Below are positions 9,119-17,256 of a stretch of 42,762 nt of DNA, in pieces. The DNA comes from Acidobacteriota bacterium (GTDB lineage Bacteria > Acidobacteriota > Holophagae > Holophagales > Holophagaceae), in NCBI GenBank assembly GCA_021802985.1, contig JAJZQW010000015.1, forward strand, positions 1-42,762, given 5' to 3'. The notes under the pieces are model-generated. The model was not told where the DNA came from, ran no database searches, and saw only the letters and a list, made by a program, of their open reading frames with translations. Each line of letters starts with the position of its first letter. Position 1 is the first letter of the stretch. Position numbers and translations under genes: made by a program.

Positions 9119-9295
9119 CGAGGGCACTTCCTGTGCCCTTGCCCTTCGGGCGGCAACGGCCGCTTTGCGTCCGTTCCGTCCTATTCGCCAATCCTGGCGA
9201 ATGGTGACGAGGGCACTTCCTGTGCCCTCGCCCTTCGGGCGGCAACGGCCGCTTTGCGTCCGTTCCGTCCTATTCGCCAATCCTGGCGAATGGTG
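9119..9295. repeat. Tandem duplication of an 89-bp multi-hairpin unit (copies 9119-9206 and 9208-9295)
   Basis: Copies differ at one position (9140 T vs 9229 C). Each has internal inverted repeats, including GAGGGCAC..GTGCCCTC (perfect in copy 2), GCCC..GGGC and ATTCGCCA..TGGCGAAT. Confidence 0.95.
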
Positions 9296-9366
9296 GCCCC
9301 GGTGGGGTTCGAACCCACGACCAAGCGGTTATGAGCCGCCAGCTCTGACCGCTGAGCTACAGGGCC
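9291..9366 (-). tRNA. tRNA-Ile2(CAU)-like
   Basis: Reverse complement GGCCCTGTAGCTCAGCGGTCAGAGCTGGCGGCTCATAACCGCTTGGTCGTGGGTTCGAACCCCACCGGGGCCACCA; CAU anticodon; body resembles ileX-type tRNA-Ile2 (AGAGCxGGCGxCTCATAAxCGCTTGGTCG). Confidence 0.88.
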
Positions 9367-9389
9367 AGGGGCAGTGTAGCAAAGCCGGG

Positions 9390-10013
9390 TCACAGACCCT
9401 GGATGGCGCGGCCGCCTCCCGCGAATTCCAGCAGCTGGAGCATGCGATCGGCCAGCGTGGGCAGATCCCTGGATTCCAGCAGGAACTGCCGCTCCGTGGG
9501 CTCGAAATCCAGGGCCATGGCGAGGGTGTTGAGGCGGGCCTCGTCCTCCAGGGGCAGATCCAGCAACTCTTTCAACTGGTCCTCGATGCCCTCGATCCGG
9601 GCGTGCTCGTGCAGCGCCTCCATGAGGCGACGGCGATGGGGGCCGGGCCAGAGCAGGGAGGCATCGAAGGCGAGGGACTCCGTACGGGCGCGGCGGAAGG
9701 CCATTCCGGGCGCCTCCTCCAGGATCCGCACCGATTCCTTGCCCTGGAGCAGAAGGTTCCACCGCCCCCCCGTGAGGGGCTCGGCCCGCACCACCTCGGC
9801 GAGGCAGCCCACATCGAAGGTGGAGGCTGTCTCCCCAAGCGGGTGCATGCCGGCGCTCTCCCGCATGAGGACCAGGACCAGGTGGTGGTGCGAATTGAGC
9901 ACCTGGACCGTCATGTCCTGATAGCGGGGCTCGAAGATGTGCAGGGGCACGAAGGTGTGCGGAAAGAGCACAACCTGGGGCAGGGGGAAGAGGGGGAGGA
10001 TGGCTGGTAGCAT
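9390..10013 (-). CDS. LON N-terminal (PUA-like) substrate-binding domain protein
   Basis: N-terminus LPLFPLPQVVLFPHTFVPLHIFEPRYQ is the Lon-N signature; no AAA or protease domain. Confidence 0.85.
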   Translation of the reverse strand: MLPAILPLFPLPQVVLFPHTFVPLHIFEPRYQDMTVQVLNSHHHLVLVLMRESAGMHPLGETASTFDVGCLAEVVRAEPLTGGRWNLLLQGKESVRILEEAPGMAFRRARTESLAFDASLLWPGPHRRRLMEALHEHARIEGIEDQLKELLDLPLEDEARLNTLAMALDFEPTERQFLLESRDLPTLADRMLQLLEFAGGGRAIQGL

Positions 10014-10049
10014 GATTCCCTGAATGAAAACCCCATCGGAGTCCGCACC

Positions 10050-11027
10050 GTGAAGGATGAGATCCAGGCCTCGGCAGCTCCGCAGACCGTCATGGAGGCT
10101 GCCCGCAGCGCTCTGGAGGACCTTCAGGCCACCTGGAACCGGGAGGCCGTGGACACCTGGTGCGGCATGGTCCTGGGCCGGAGCGGACGTGTGGTACTTA
10201 CGGGCATGGGCAAGTCCGGGCTCGTGGCACAGAAGGTGGCGGCCACCCTCGCCTCCACCGGATGTCCCAGCCTCTACATGCACCCGGCGGAGGCCCTTCA
10301 CGGGGACCTGGGCATGGTCACCGAGGCGGATTCGATTCTTGCCCTCTCCAACAGCGGGGAAACGGAGGAGGTGGTCCGTCTCCTTCCCAGCCTCATCCGC
10401 CTGGGAATCCCCCTGGCCGCCATTACGGCCAAGGCCGAGAGCAGCCTGGGGCAGGCCGCAGGGTGGCGGTTCCTCTATCGTCTTCCGCAGGGCGAAGGTT
10501 GCCCCCTGGATCTCGCCCCCATGGCCAGCACCACCCTCCAACTGGTGTGGGGGGATCTTCTGGCCGCGAGCCTGATGGAGCGACGGGGATTCACCCGGGA
10601 CCACTTTGCGCTGAATCACCCTGCCGGAAGTCTTGGTGCCAAACTCATTAAAATAAAGTCATTAATGCACACGGAATGGCCCACAGTGGCGCCGGAGGCA
10701 CCCTTCATGGCCTTCCTCGCCGCCATGACCCGAGGACATCTCGGCATGACCAGCGTGATGCAGGGAGACCGCCTCGTCGGCGTCATCACCGATGGGGACG
10801 TGCGCCGGGGGTTGGAGGCCGCCGAACGGGAGGGGCGGAACCCGCTTACCCTCCGGGCGGATCAAGTCATGTCCATAAACCCGGTGCGCATCCAGGAGGA
10901 CGCTCTGGCCATCGAGGCAGCCGGAGAAATGGAATCCCGGAAGATCACCTTCCTGATGGTCGAACGGGAGGGACGTCCCTGTGGCCTCCTCCACATCCAC
11001 GATCTATTGGCGGCAAAGGTGTTGTAA
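10050..11027 (+). CDS. kdsD: Arabinose-5-phosphate isomerase (SIS + tandem CBS)
   Basis: SIS motifs (VVLTGMGKSGLVAQKVAATLASTG, HPAEALHGDLGMV, LSNSGETEEV) and C-terminal CBS pair; GTG start. Confidence 0.92.
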   Translation: MKDEIQASAAPQTVMEAARSALEDLQATWNREAVDTWCGMVLGRSGRVVLTGMGKSGLVAQKVAATLASTGCPSLYMHPAEALHGDLGMVTEADSILALSNSGETEEVVRLLPSLIRLGIPLAAITAKAESSLGQAAGWRFLYRLPQGEGCPLDLAPMASTTLQLVWGDLLAASLMERRGFTRDHFALNHPAGSLGAKLIKIKSLMHTEWPTVAPEAPFMAFLAAMTRGHLGMTSVMQGDRLVGVITDGDVRRGLEAAEREGRNPLTLRADQVMSINPVRIQEDALAIEAAGEMESRKITFLMVEREGRPCGLLHIHDLLAAKVL

Positions 11028-11100
11028 GCATTCAGGGTCGACTTTGGTCTGGAACTAAGGTTACATAATATACATTATCGAAAGCTAAATAGGCCCCTTG

Positions 11101-13356
11101 ATGCCCTCGACGATGACCCGCTACATCCTCCGCCGCTGGACCGTCCCCCTGCTGGGTGCCCTGGTCTTCTACGGAGCCCTCCTGGTGGCCAACGAGGTGG
11201 TGGCCATTTCCAAGGAGATCTTCACCCAAGGCGCCGCGATGCGCTGGCTGGTCCCGCTCTTGCTGACCTCGCTCCCGGAGATTCTTGGCATGGTCCTCCC
11301 CATGGCCGCCGTGCTCGGTGGGCTTCTGGGGACCCAGCAGATGATGGAGGGCTCCGAACTGGTGGCGGCCCAGGGCCTGGGGGCTGGCCGGAAAACGTGG
11401 CTGAACCCGTGGATCATCCTGGCATCCACGCTGCTGATCTTCGCCACCGTGAACGCCCACCTGCTGGTGCCTGCAGCCAGCCAGATCCAGCAGAACCTCA
11501 AGATCCGCATGGCCGAGGAAGCCAAGGCCCGGTTTCTCCGCCCGGGTGGCCCGCCCTGGTTCCCCCCGGGGTCACCGGATTCGGCGTTCTGGGTCTCGCC
11601 CGAGGGCCAGGTCCACATGATGGAATCCACCCCCCAGGGCGTGCAGCACCTGACGGCTTCCACCATGAGCTATGCCATCGAAGCCAAGACCGATGGCTCC
11701 TCCGAGCTCCAACTCAGGCTCGATGGCTTGAACGGTGCCCTCTATCAGCCTCCGCCTCCAGGAAGTTCGGCCCTGGGCAGTGTCATCCACCTGCATCAGG
11801 AGCAGCAGGTCTTTCGCTTTATCCTGCCCTCGGCCACCCGGCTCCTGACACCCACCCCCCTCCGCCAGGAAGGCACGGGCACCCTCCTCCGATTGAGCCG
11901 GGCCCCCCTGGCGTCTGGCGAGGATCCCGCGGTCTGGAAAAACCTGCGGATCCAGGCTGCGATGGAGATCTGCAGAAGGATCACCCTCCCCATTGCTTCT
12001 GCCGCCTTGCTCCTTCTTGGCATCGGCCTGGGCTTCGGGCATCCACGCTTCTACAAGGGCGGCGCAATCCTCCGCAGCATGGGCATGATCATGCTTTATT
12101 ACATCGTCATGAAATACCTTGAAAACATGTGGATAGGTGAAAAATTTAAAACAGTCATTCCACTCCTTTTACTGCCTTTCCCCTTTCTTGTCTGGGGCTG
12201 GTTCCTGCTTCGGCAGCGCCTTCGTCCGCACCATCCGAGTCGACTGGGCCGGCGGCTGAAGCCCTGGCTGGCCCCCTTGCGCGAATGGGCCACCCCCGCC
12301 GTTCAGTGGGCCCGCGCCAACCAATCGAGGATGAAGCAATGGCTCCACGGAAAGGGAACCCAGCACGGCATCCTCCGGCACTGGTCCACCCTGGCCTGGT
12401 GGCGAAACTGGGCCTCGGCCCTGGGCAGTCTGCTGCTTCTCAACTTTCTGATCGAGTACGCAAGCTTGGCCGGCGACCTTTCGAAGAACAAGGTCCACTT
12501 CTTTGTTTTCATTAAGTACTGGACATGGAATCTCCCCCCCTTCCTCGCCATCGCCTTGCCCATGGCCTTTCTGCTGGGGTCCCTCCTGGCCCTGTCAGAA
12601 GCGGCCCTCAGTCGGGAATGGCTCGCGCTCAGGGCCGGGGGAGTCAGCCTCCTGCGTTGGATCTGGAGCAGCCGGGTTGCCTGGGCGGGCGTGACGGCCT
12701 TCACCCTGGTGCTTCAGATCTGGATCGCGCCGATGGCCATGGGACGTGCTAACAGATTTTATCGCGAAATTCTAAAACGGTCAGAAAACACCTCGGCCAC
12801 GCGCCCCTGGCTCTACCTGGGCTCCACCGGCGTCCTTTGGAACCTGCAGGGCGACCAGCGATGGGGCTTCCCGCTCAAGGCCCCCGGCGAGGCTCCGCTC
12901 CTTCTGAGCTGGCGAATCGGCGACAGCTATTCCCAGGCCCTCGCCTGGGGCGGCCTGCACATGATCCAGGGACCTCCGGCCGAGCGCCTCTTCCCGGAGC
13001 GGTCCCTCCGGGACACCCCCTCGGCCGAGGAGGCCTCCACTTATGATCTGGTCCAATGGCAGCGGTGGGCGCCTGATCCAGAACGGGCCTACATGCTCTG
13101 GAGCCGACTGATGGGATGGCTGGCGGGTCCCTGCCTGGTGCTCGCCATGCTTTCTTTCGCCTTTCCCGGCCCTCGGCAGGGTCGGAGCCAAGCCCTCGGT
13201 GCGGGCCTGGTCGCCGGCCTCCTCTTCCTTGGCCTCCAGGCGCTGTTTGGGGGGGCGGCAAGGGCCTCGGAGATCCCTGCCACCTGGGGTGTCCTGGCGC
13301 CCCTGCTGCTGCTGCTCAGTGTCTCTCTGTTCCGTCTCCGCCATCTGCGGACCTGA
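11101..13356 (+). CDS. Fused LptF-like + LptG-like LPS export permease
   Basis: About 750 aa with two successive permease modules: PLLGALVFYGALLVANEV...LPEILGMVLPMAAVLGGLLGTQQMMEGSELVAAQGLG and LGSLLLLNFLIEYASL...LPPFLAIALPMAFLLGSLLALSEAALSREWLALRAGG. Confidence 0.8.
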   Translation: MPSTMTRYILRRWTVPLLGALVFYGALLVANEVVAISKEIFTQGAAMRWLVPLLLTSLPEILGMVLPMAAVLGGLLGTQQMMEGSELVAAQGLGAGRKTWLNPWIILASTLLIFATVNAHLLVPAASQIQQNLKIRMAEEAKARFLRPGGPPWFPPGSPDSAFWVSPEGQVHMMESTPQGVQHLTASTMSYAIEAKTDGSSELQLRLDGLNGALYQPPPPGSSALGSVIHLHQEQQVFRFILPSATRLLTPTPLRQEGTGTLLRLSRAPLASGEDPAVWKNLRIQAAMEICRRITLPIASAALLLLGIGLGFGHPRFYKGGAILRSMGMIMLYYIVMKYLENMWIGEKFKTVIPLLLLPFPFLVWGWFLLRQRLRPHHPSRLGRRLKPWLAPLREWATPAVQWARANQSRMKQWLHGKGTQHGILRHWSTLAWWRNWASALGSLLLLNFLIEYASLAGDLSKNKVHFFVFIKYWTWNLPPFLAIALPMAFLLGSLLALSEAALSREWLALRAGGVSLLRWIWSSRVAWAGVTAFTLVLQIWIAPMAMGRANRFYREILKRSENTSATRPWLYLGSTGVLWNLQGDQRWGFPLKAPGEAPLLLSWRIGDSYSQALAWGGLHMIQGPPAERLFPERSLRDTPSAEEASTYDLVQWQRWAPDPERAYMLWSRLMGWLAGPCLVLAMLSFAFPGPRQGRSQALGAGLVAGLLFLGLQALFGGAARASEIPATWGVLAPLLLLLSVSLFRLRHLRT

Positions 13357-13492
13357 ATCCCCGGGAAACAGGAGTGCCTTCCGGCTTGCCGTATCCTGAA
13401 GGTGCCATGGTCCCTGCCCGCCCCACCCTTCCCGCCCGAAGACCGGCCTCTCCGGAGGCGGTTTTGCTTGGCCCTCACACGGGGAACTGCCC

Positions 13493-14626
13493 TTGACCAG
13501 TCCGCTCCTTGATCGGGCCTTGGCCTCCCTGGGAGGGCATCCCACCCTGCGTCCCGGGGACCGCATCCTCGCCGCCATGTCGGGGGGGGTGGATAGCTCG
13601 GTGATGGCGGCCCTCCTGCACCGGGCGGGGTACGAGGTCGTCGGTCTTTCCATGCAGCTCTTCGACAAGAAGGCCGCTGGAGCTTCTGATGGGAAGTGCT
13701 GCACCTTGGATGATTTCCAAGATGCAAGAAGGGTCGCCTTTGAACTCGGATTCCCGCACTATGTGATGGATTTCGAGGCCCGGTTTCGAGCCACGGTCAT
13801 TGAAGGCTTCCTTCAGGGTTATCTGGCGGGTGAAACCCCCAGCCCCTGCATCCGTTGCAACCAGCACCTCAAGTTCTCGGCCCTGATGGAGCGGGCGGAG
13901 GAGCTGGGGGCGCCGTTTGTGGCCACGGGTCACTACGCCACCATCACCCGGGATACGGCTGGATGGCACCTTGGCAAAGCCGAGGATGCCGCCAAGGACC
14001 AGAGCTACTTTCTCTTCCATCACACCCAGCACACCCTGGCCCGGACGCTCTTCCCCCTGTCCGGGTTCACCAAGCCCGAGGTCCGAGCCCTGGGGGCGGA
14101 GATGGGACTGCACCTCGCCGACAAGCCTGAGAGCCAGGAGATCTGCTTCGTCACCCAGGATCGCTACGATGCCTTCGTGGAGGCCGAGGGCCGGGATCCG
14201 GGCGTGGGGGAGGGCGACATCCGCCACCTGGATGGCCGTAGCCTCGGCCGCCACCGGGGCTTTTGGCGTTACACGGTGGGACAGCGGCGGGGCCTGGGGG
14301 TGGCTTTCGCGGAACCCCTCTATGTGGTGCGCGCGGATCCCCGGACCAACACCGTCTGGGTGGGTGGCGAGGGGGATCTGCTGGGCCAGGATCTGGTGGC
14401 GCGGGAGCTGAGCTGGGTGGGCTCCCCCCCTTCCGGCCCCCTGGCCTGCGGCGCCAAGGTCCGCAGCCGCAGCCCCGAAGCCGATGCCCTCGTCATTCCC
14501 CTGGAGGATGGGCGGGTGAAGGTCGCCTTTGCCGAGCCCCAACGGGCCCTGGCGCCGGGCCAGGCGGTGGTCTTCTACCGGGAGGACGAGGTGCTGGGTG
14601 GCGGCTGGATCGACGCCAACCCGTGA
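13493..14626 (+). CDS. mnmA: tRNA-specific 2-thiouridylase
   Basis: [16 protein letters not shown]-loop, [29 protein letters not shown] and GQRRGLG motifs; TTG start. Confidence 0.96.
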   Translation: MTSPLLDRALASLGGHPTLRPGDRILAAMSGGVDSSVMAALLHRAGYEVVGLSMQLFDKKAAGASDGKCCTLDDFQDARRVAFELGFPHYVMDFEARFRATVIEGFLQGYLAGETPSPCIRCNQHLKFSALMERAEELGAPFVATGHYATITRDTAGWHLGKAEDAAKDQSYFLFHHTQHTLARTLFPLSGFTKPEVRALGAEMGLHLADKPESQEICFVTQDRYDAFVEAEGRDPGVGEGDIRHLDGRSLGRHRGFWRYTVGQRRGLGVAFAEPLYVVRADPRTNTVWVGGEGDLLGQDLVARELSWVGSPPSGPLACGAKVRSRSPEADALVIPLEDGRVKVAFAEPQRALAPGQAVVFYREDEVLGGGWIDANP

Positions 14627-14679
14627 GCGGGCCTGTTCTTTGACCCGCGCCGAACCGGGTCCAGGCTACGCTTCGGAGC

Positions 14680-15216
14680 ATGCTCACCTATCGACTCTGG
14701 GTCCAGGCCCATCCGCTCCTCTCCGCCGCCCTCCAGTTCGGGCTTCTGGGCACCCTGGGCGAACTTCTCGCGGCCGGCTTCAGGGCCCGCCGCCCCACCC
14801 TGCCCTGCACTTTCCCCGAATTCCTGGCCAAGGTGCTCGCCTGGGCCCTGCTGGGCCTCGTCATCAAGGCCGGATTCGTGGGGATGCGCGGTTTCACGCA
14901 GGCCCTGCTGGACCATCACCTGCTCCCAGCCTTCCTGGGCTCGGGCCTGGGCCTGGCCTTCGCCCTGTCCTCGCTCACGAACCTGTTCTTCGGGCCGCAG
15001 ATGATGCTGTTCCACCGCCTGGAGGACAACCTCATCCTCCGCCGACGGGGCTTCGATGGCATGGGACCGGCGCTGTGGACCCTGCTCTGGTTCTGGGTCC
15101 CCGCCCACACCCTGACCTTCAGCCTGCCCGTGGATTTCCAGATCGGCCTCGCGGCATTCTGGTCCGTGGTCCTCGGCGTGATCCTGGGGGCCGCCGCTGG
15201 CCGGAGAACCGCCTGA
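14680..15216 (+). CDS. Predicted integral membrane protein, function unknown
   Basis: Long hydrophobic helices; no family recognised. Confidence 0.65.
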   Translation: MLTYRLWVQAHPLLSAALQFGLLGTLGELLAAGFRARRPTLPCTFPEFLAKVLAWALLGLVIKAGFVGMRGFTQALLDHHLLPAFLGSGLGLAFALSSLTNLFFGPQMMLFHRLEDNLILRRRGFDGMGPALWTLLWFWVPAHTLTFSLPVDFQIGLAAFWSVVLGVILGAAAGRRTA

Positions 15217-15246
15217 TCCTTGCTATACCATCCTGCAGGAGGAACC

Positions 15247-15720
15247 GTGTCGAATCCCGCTTTCCAGGACTTCTACCCCGAGAACCTCGCCCAGTGCTAC
15301 GGATGCGGCCGGCTGAACGAGCGCGGCCTGCAGATCAAGACCCATTGGGAAGGCGATGAATCGGTCACCCGCTACCGGCCGCGGCCGGAACATACGGCCA
15401 TCCCTGGATTCGTGTATGGGGGCCTGATCGCGTCCCTGGTGGACTGCCATGGCACCGGCACTGCCGCCGCGGCGATGTACCGGCACGAGGGGCGAGCCAT
15501 GGACAGCCTGCCGGCCTTCCGGTTCGTGACGGTCTCGCTGCACGTCGACTACCTGAAGCCCACGCCCATCGATGCCGAGTTGGAGATCCGTGGCCGCGTG
15601 AAGGAGATCAAGGGCCGACGCGTGGTCGTCGAGGCCACCCTCTCCGCCAAGGGCGTGGTCACCGCCCGAGGCGAAGTGGTGGCGGCACAGATGCCGGACA
15701 GCTTCACCAGCGGTTCCTGA
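15247..15720 (+). CDS. Hotdog-fold (PaaI/4HBT-type) thioesterase
   Basis: CYGCGRLNERGLQIKTHWEGDE...PGFVYGGLIASLVDCHGTGTA and VSLHVDYLKPTPI. Confidence 0.82.
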   Translation: MSNPAFQDFYPENLAQCYGCGRLNERGLQIKTHWEGDESVTRYRPRPEHTAIPGFVYGGLIASLVDCHGTGTAAAAMYRHEGRAMDSLPAFRFVTVSLHVDYLKPTPIDAELEIRGRVKEIKGRRVVVEATLSAKGVVTARGEVVAAQMPDSFTSGS

Positions 15721-15742
15721 GCAGCGACGGCCCCTCCGACCC

Positions 15743-16489
15743 ATGTTCGTCACCCTCGGCCGCCTCCCGGACCACCCGACTGCCCTTTCCCGCGCCGCCC
15801 AACTCGCGGGCCTGGCGCCGTCGGATGGGACGCGCGTTCTCGCGGGGATCCTCCCGCGCGTGCTCCTCCGGGCAGTGGCGGATCCCGATCCCCTGCTCGC
15901 GGCACTGACCGCGGAGGGCTTCCTCGCCTGGGCTTCGGACCCGGCCCGGATCCCCACCGATGCTGGCCGGATCATCGTCCGTGGCCTCACCTGGACTGCA
16001 ACCGGCTTCCTGGCGCAGGATGCCCAGGGCAGCGTCCACGAATGTCCCTTCGCAGGCGTGCGCCTGCTCCAACGCGGGGCACGAACCCACACGTCCACCC
16101 AGGTGGAGACGACCACGAAGCGCCAGCTGAACCTCGGCCGCGCACTGCTCAGTGGCGGCATGATGCTGACCAAGAAGGTGACGACCACGACGGAGCACAC
16201 CACCCATGCCAAAGAACCCTTCCTCCTGGTGCAGCGGGGGGACGGCGCGCCGGACCTGATGGTCTACGAGCACCGCATGAACTACCAGTGTCTAGGGGCG
16301 GAAATGGCCCACGCCACCCTTGCGAATCTTGGCTTGCTGACGGCGAGCTTCCAGACGCGGTGCCCGCAGGCACCCCTGGATGACCGCGTAGGCCGACCCG
16401 GCTTCGTGGCGGGCCTGCCCATGGTGGGCGCGGACCCCGTGGATCTGGGCCTCTATCTTGTCTCCGAGGCGCGACGCCGCGGTTGCTGA
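15743..16489 (+). CDS. Conserved hypothetical protein
   Basis: Complete ORF downstream of the thioesterase; no domain recognised. Confidence 0.6.
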   Translation: MFVTLGRLPDHPTALSRAAQLAGLAPSDGTRVLAGILPRVLLRAVADPDPLLAALTAEGFLAWASDPARIPTDAGRIIVRGLTWTATGFLAQDAQGSVHECPFAGVRLLQRGARTHTSTQVETTTKRQLNLGRALLSGGMMLTKKVTTTTEHTTHAKEPFLLVQRGDGAPDLMVYEHRMNYQCLGAEMAHATLANLGLLTASFQTRCPQAPLDDRVGRPGFVAGLPMVGADPVDLGLYLVSEARRRGC

Positions 16490-16510
16490 AAAGGCGCGCT
16501 GACACACAGA

Positions 16511-16533
16511 AGAGCCACCGCGAGGGTGGCTCT
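16511..16533. terminator. Hairpin terminator between 15743 CDS and tRNA-Cys (possibly bidirectional)
   Basis: AGAGCCACC / GGTGGCTCT inverted repeat; T-rich stretch GATTTTTT follows on the plus side. Confidence 0.6.
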
Positions 16534-16547
16534 CGGTGCTGATTTTT

Positions 16548-16622
16548 TGGAGGCGCCGATCGGAATCGAACCGATGGATGGCAGATTTGCAGTCTGCAGC
16601 CTTACCACTTGGCTACGGCGCC
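16548..16622 (-). tRNA. tRNA-Cys(GCA)
   Basis: GGCGCCGTAGCCAAGTGGTAAGGCTGCAGACTGCAAATCTGCCATCCATCGGTTCGATTCCGATCGGCGCCTCCA on reverse strand; anticodon loop CTGCAAA. Confidence 0.94.
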
Positions 16623-16645
16623 TTGCTGTCCTGTTCCTGAAACGA

Positions 16646-16670
16646 CCCGGGCCGCATTTCGCGGCCCGGG
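16646..16670 (-). terminator. Strong hairpin between tRNA-Gly and tRNA-Cys (terminator or processing stem)
   Basis: Perfect 10-bp stem CCCGGGCCGC-ATTTC-GCGGCCCGGG. Confidence 0.5.
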
Positions 16671-16673
16671 TGG

Positions 16674-16748
<75 letters not shown>

Positions 16749-16784
16749 ATGAGAGTTAGATCCTAGCAATGGCGGGGGTCCCGG

Positions 16785-17219
16785 TCAACGGTCTTTTTCG
16801 GTACGGCAGGTCGGACAGAGGCCGAAGAGCATGAGCTGATGCCGGGTGATGCGGAATCCCGAGATCCGCTCCAACTCGGCCAGGGATGCCTCCATGCCGC
16901 AGGCGTCCACTTCCACGGTACGGCCGCAGCGCTCGCATTGCATGTGGTGGTGGTGGTGCCTGGAGTCGCAGCGGACGAAGCGCATGACCTGATCCGTACC
17001 GAGGAAGCTCTCGGCCCAACCCTCCTGAACGAACCGCTCCAGGTTCCGGTAGATGGTCGGCAAGCCGGAGCGCCGCTCGGGCATGCGCTCCCAGATCTCC
17101 TCCACGGTCAACGGCCGGTCCGAGTCGCGCAGCACGCGGAGAATCCCCTCGCGCTGGGGAGTCTGGCGCATGCCTGCGGCGCGCAGGGAAGGCGGAGGGA
17201 CGGCATCCGGGGTTGACAT
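16785..17219 (-). CDS. Fur-family metalloregulator (Fur/Zur/PerR-type)
   Basis: LTVEEIWERMPERRSGLPTIYRNLERFVQEGW winged helix, HHHHH metal site, CERCGRTVEVDAC and C-terminal CPTC. Confidence 0.9.
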   Translation of the reverse strand: MSTPDAVPPPSLRAAGMRQTPQREGILRVLRDSDRPLTVEEIWERMPERRSGLPTIYRNLERFVQEGWAESFLGTDQVMRFVRCDSRHHHHHMQCERCGRTVEVDACGMEASLAELERISGFRITRHQLMLFGLCPTCRTEKDR

Positions 17220-17256
17220 GCCCCTAGAATGCCAGATTCGGGCATGCTAGCCGCAT

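Noticed and set aside
9119-9295. GEMM (c-di-GMP-I) riboswitch, because the minus strand contains GACGCAAAGC in each repeat copy
   Set aside because: Only this 10-mer matches; the GGCAAACC arm and GAAA tetraloop/receptor arrangement are missing, and the motif sits in a local repeat hairpin downstream of a tRNA.
9119-9295. CRISPR array
   Set aside because: Only two long units separated by a single base; no repeat-spacer pattern and no cas genes anywhere in the window.
9093-10010. 305-aa plus-strand ORF and minus-strand ORFs 8952-9280
   Set aside because: Cross the tandem repeat and the tRNA-Ile2; apparent repetitive peptides are a translation artefact of the 89-bp repeat.
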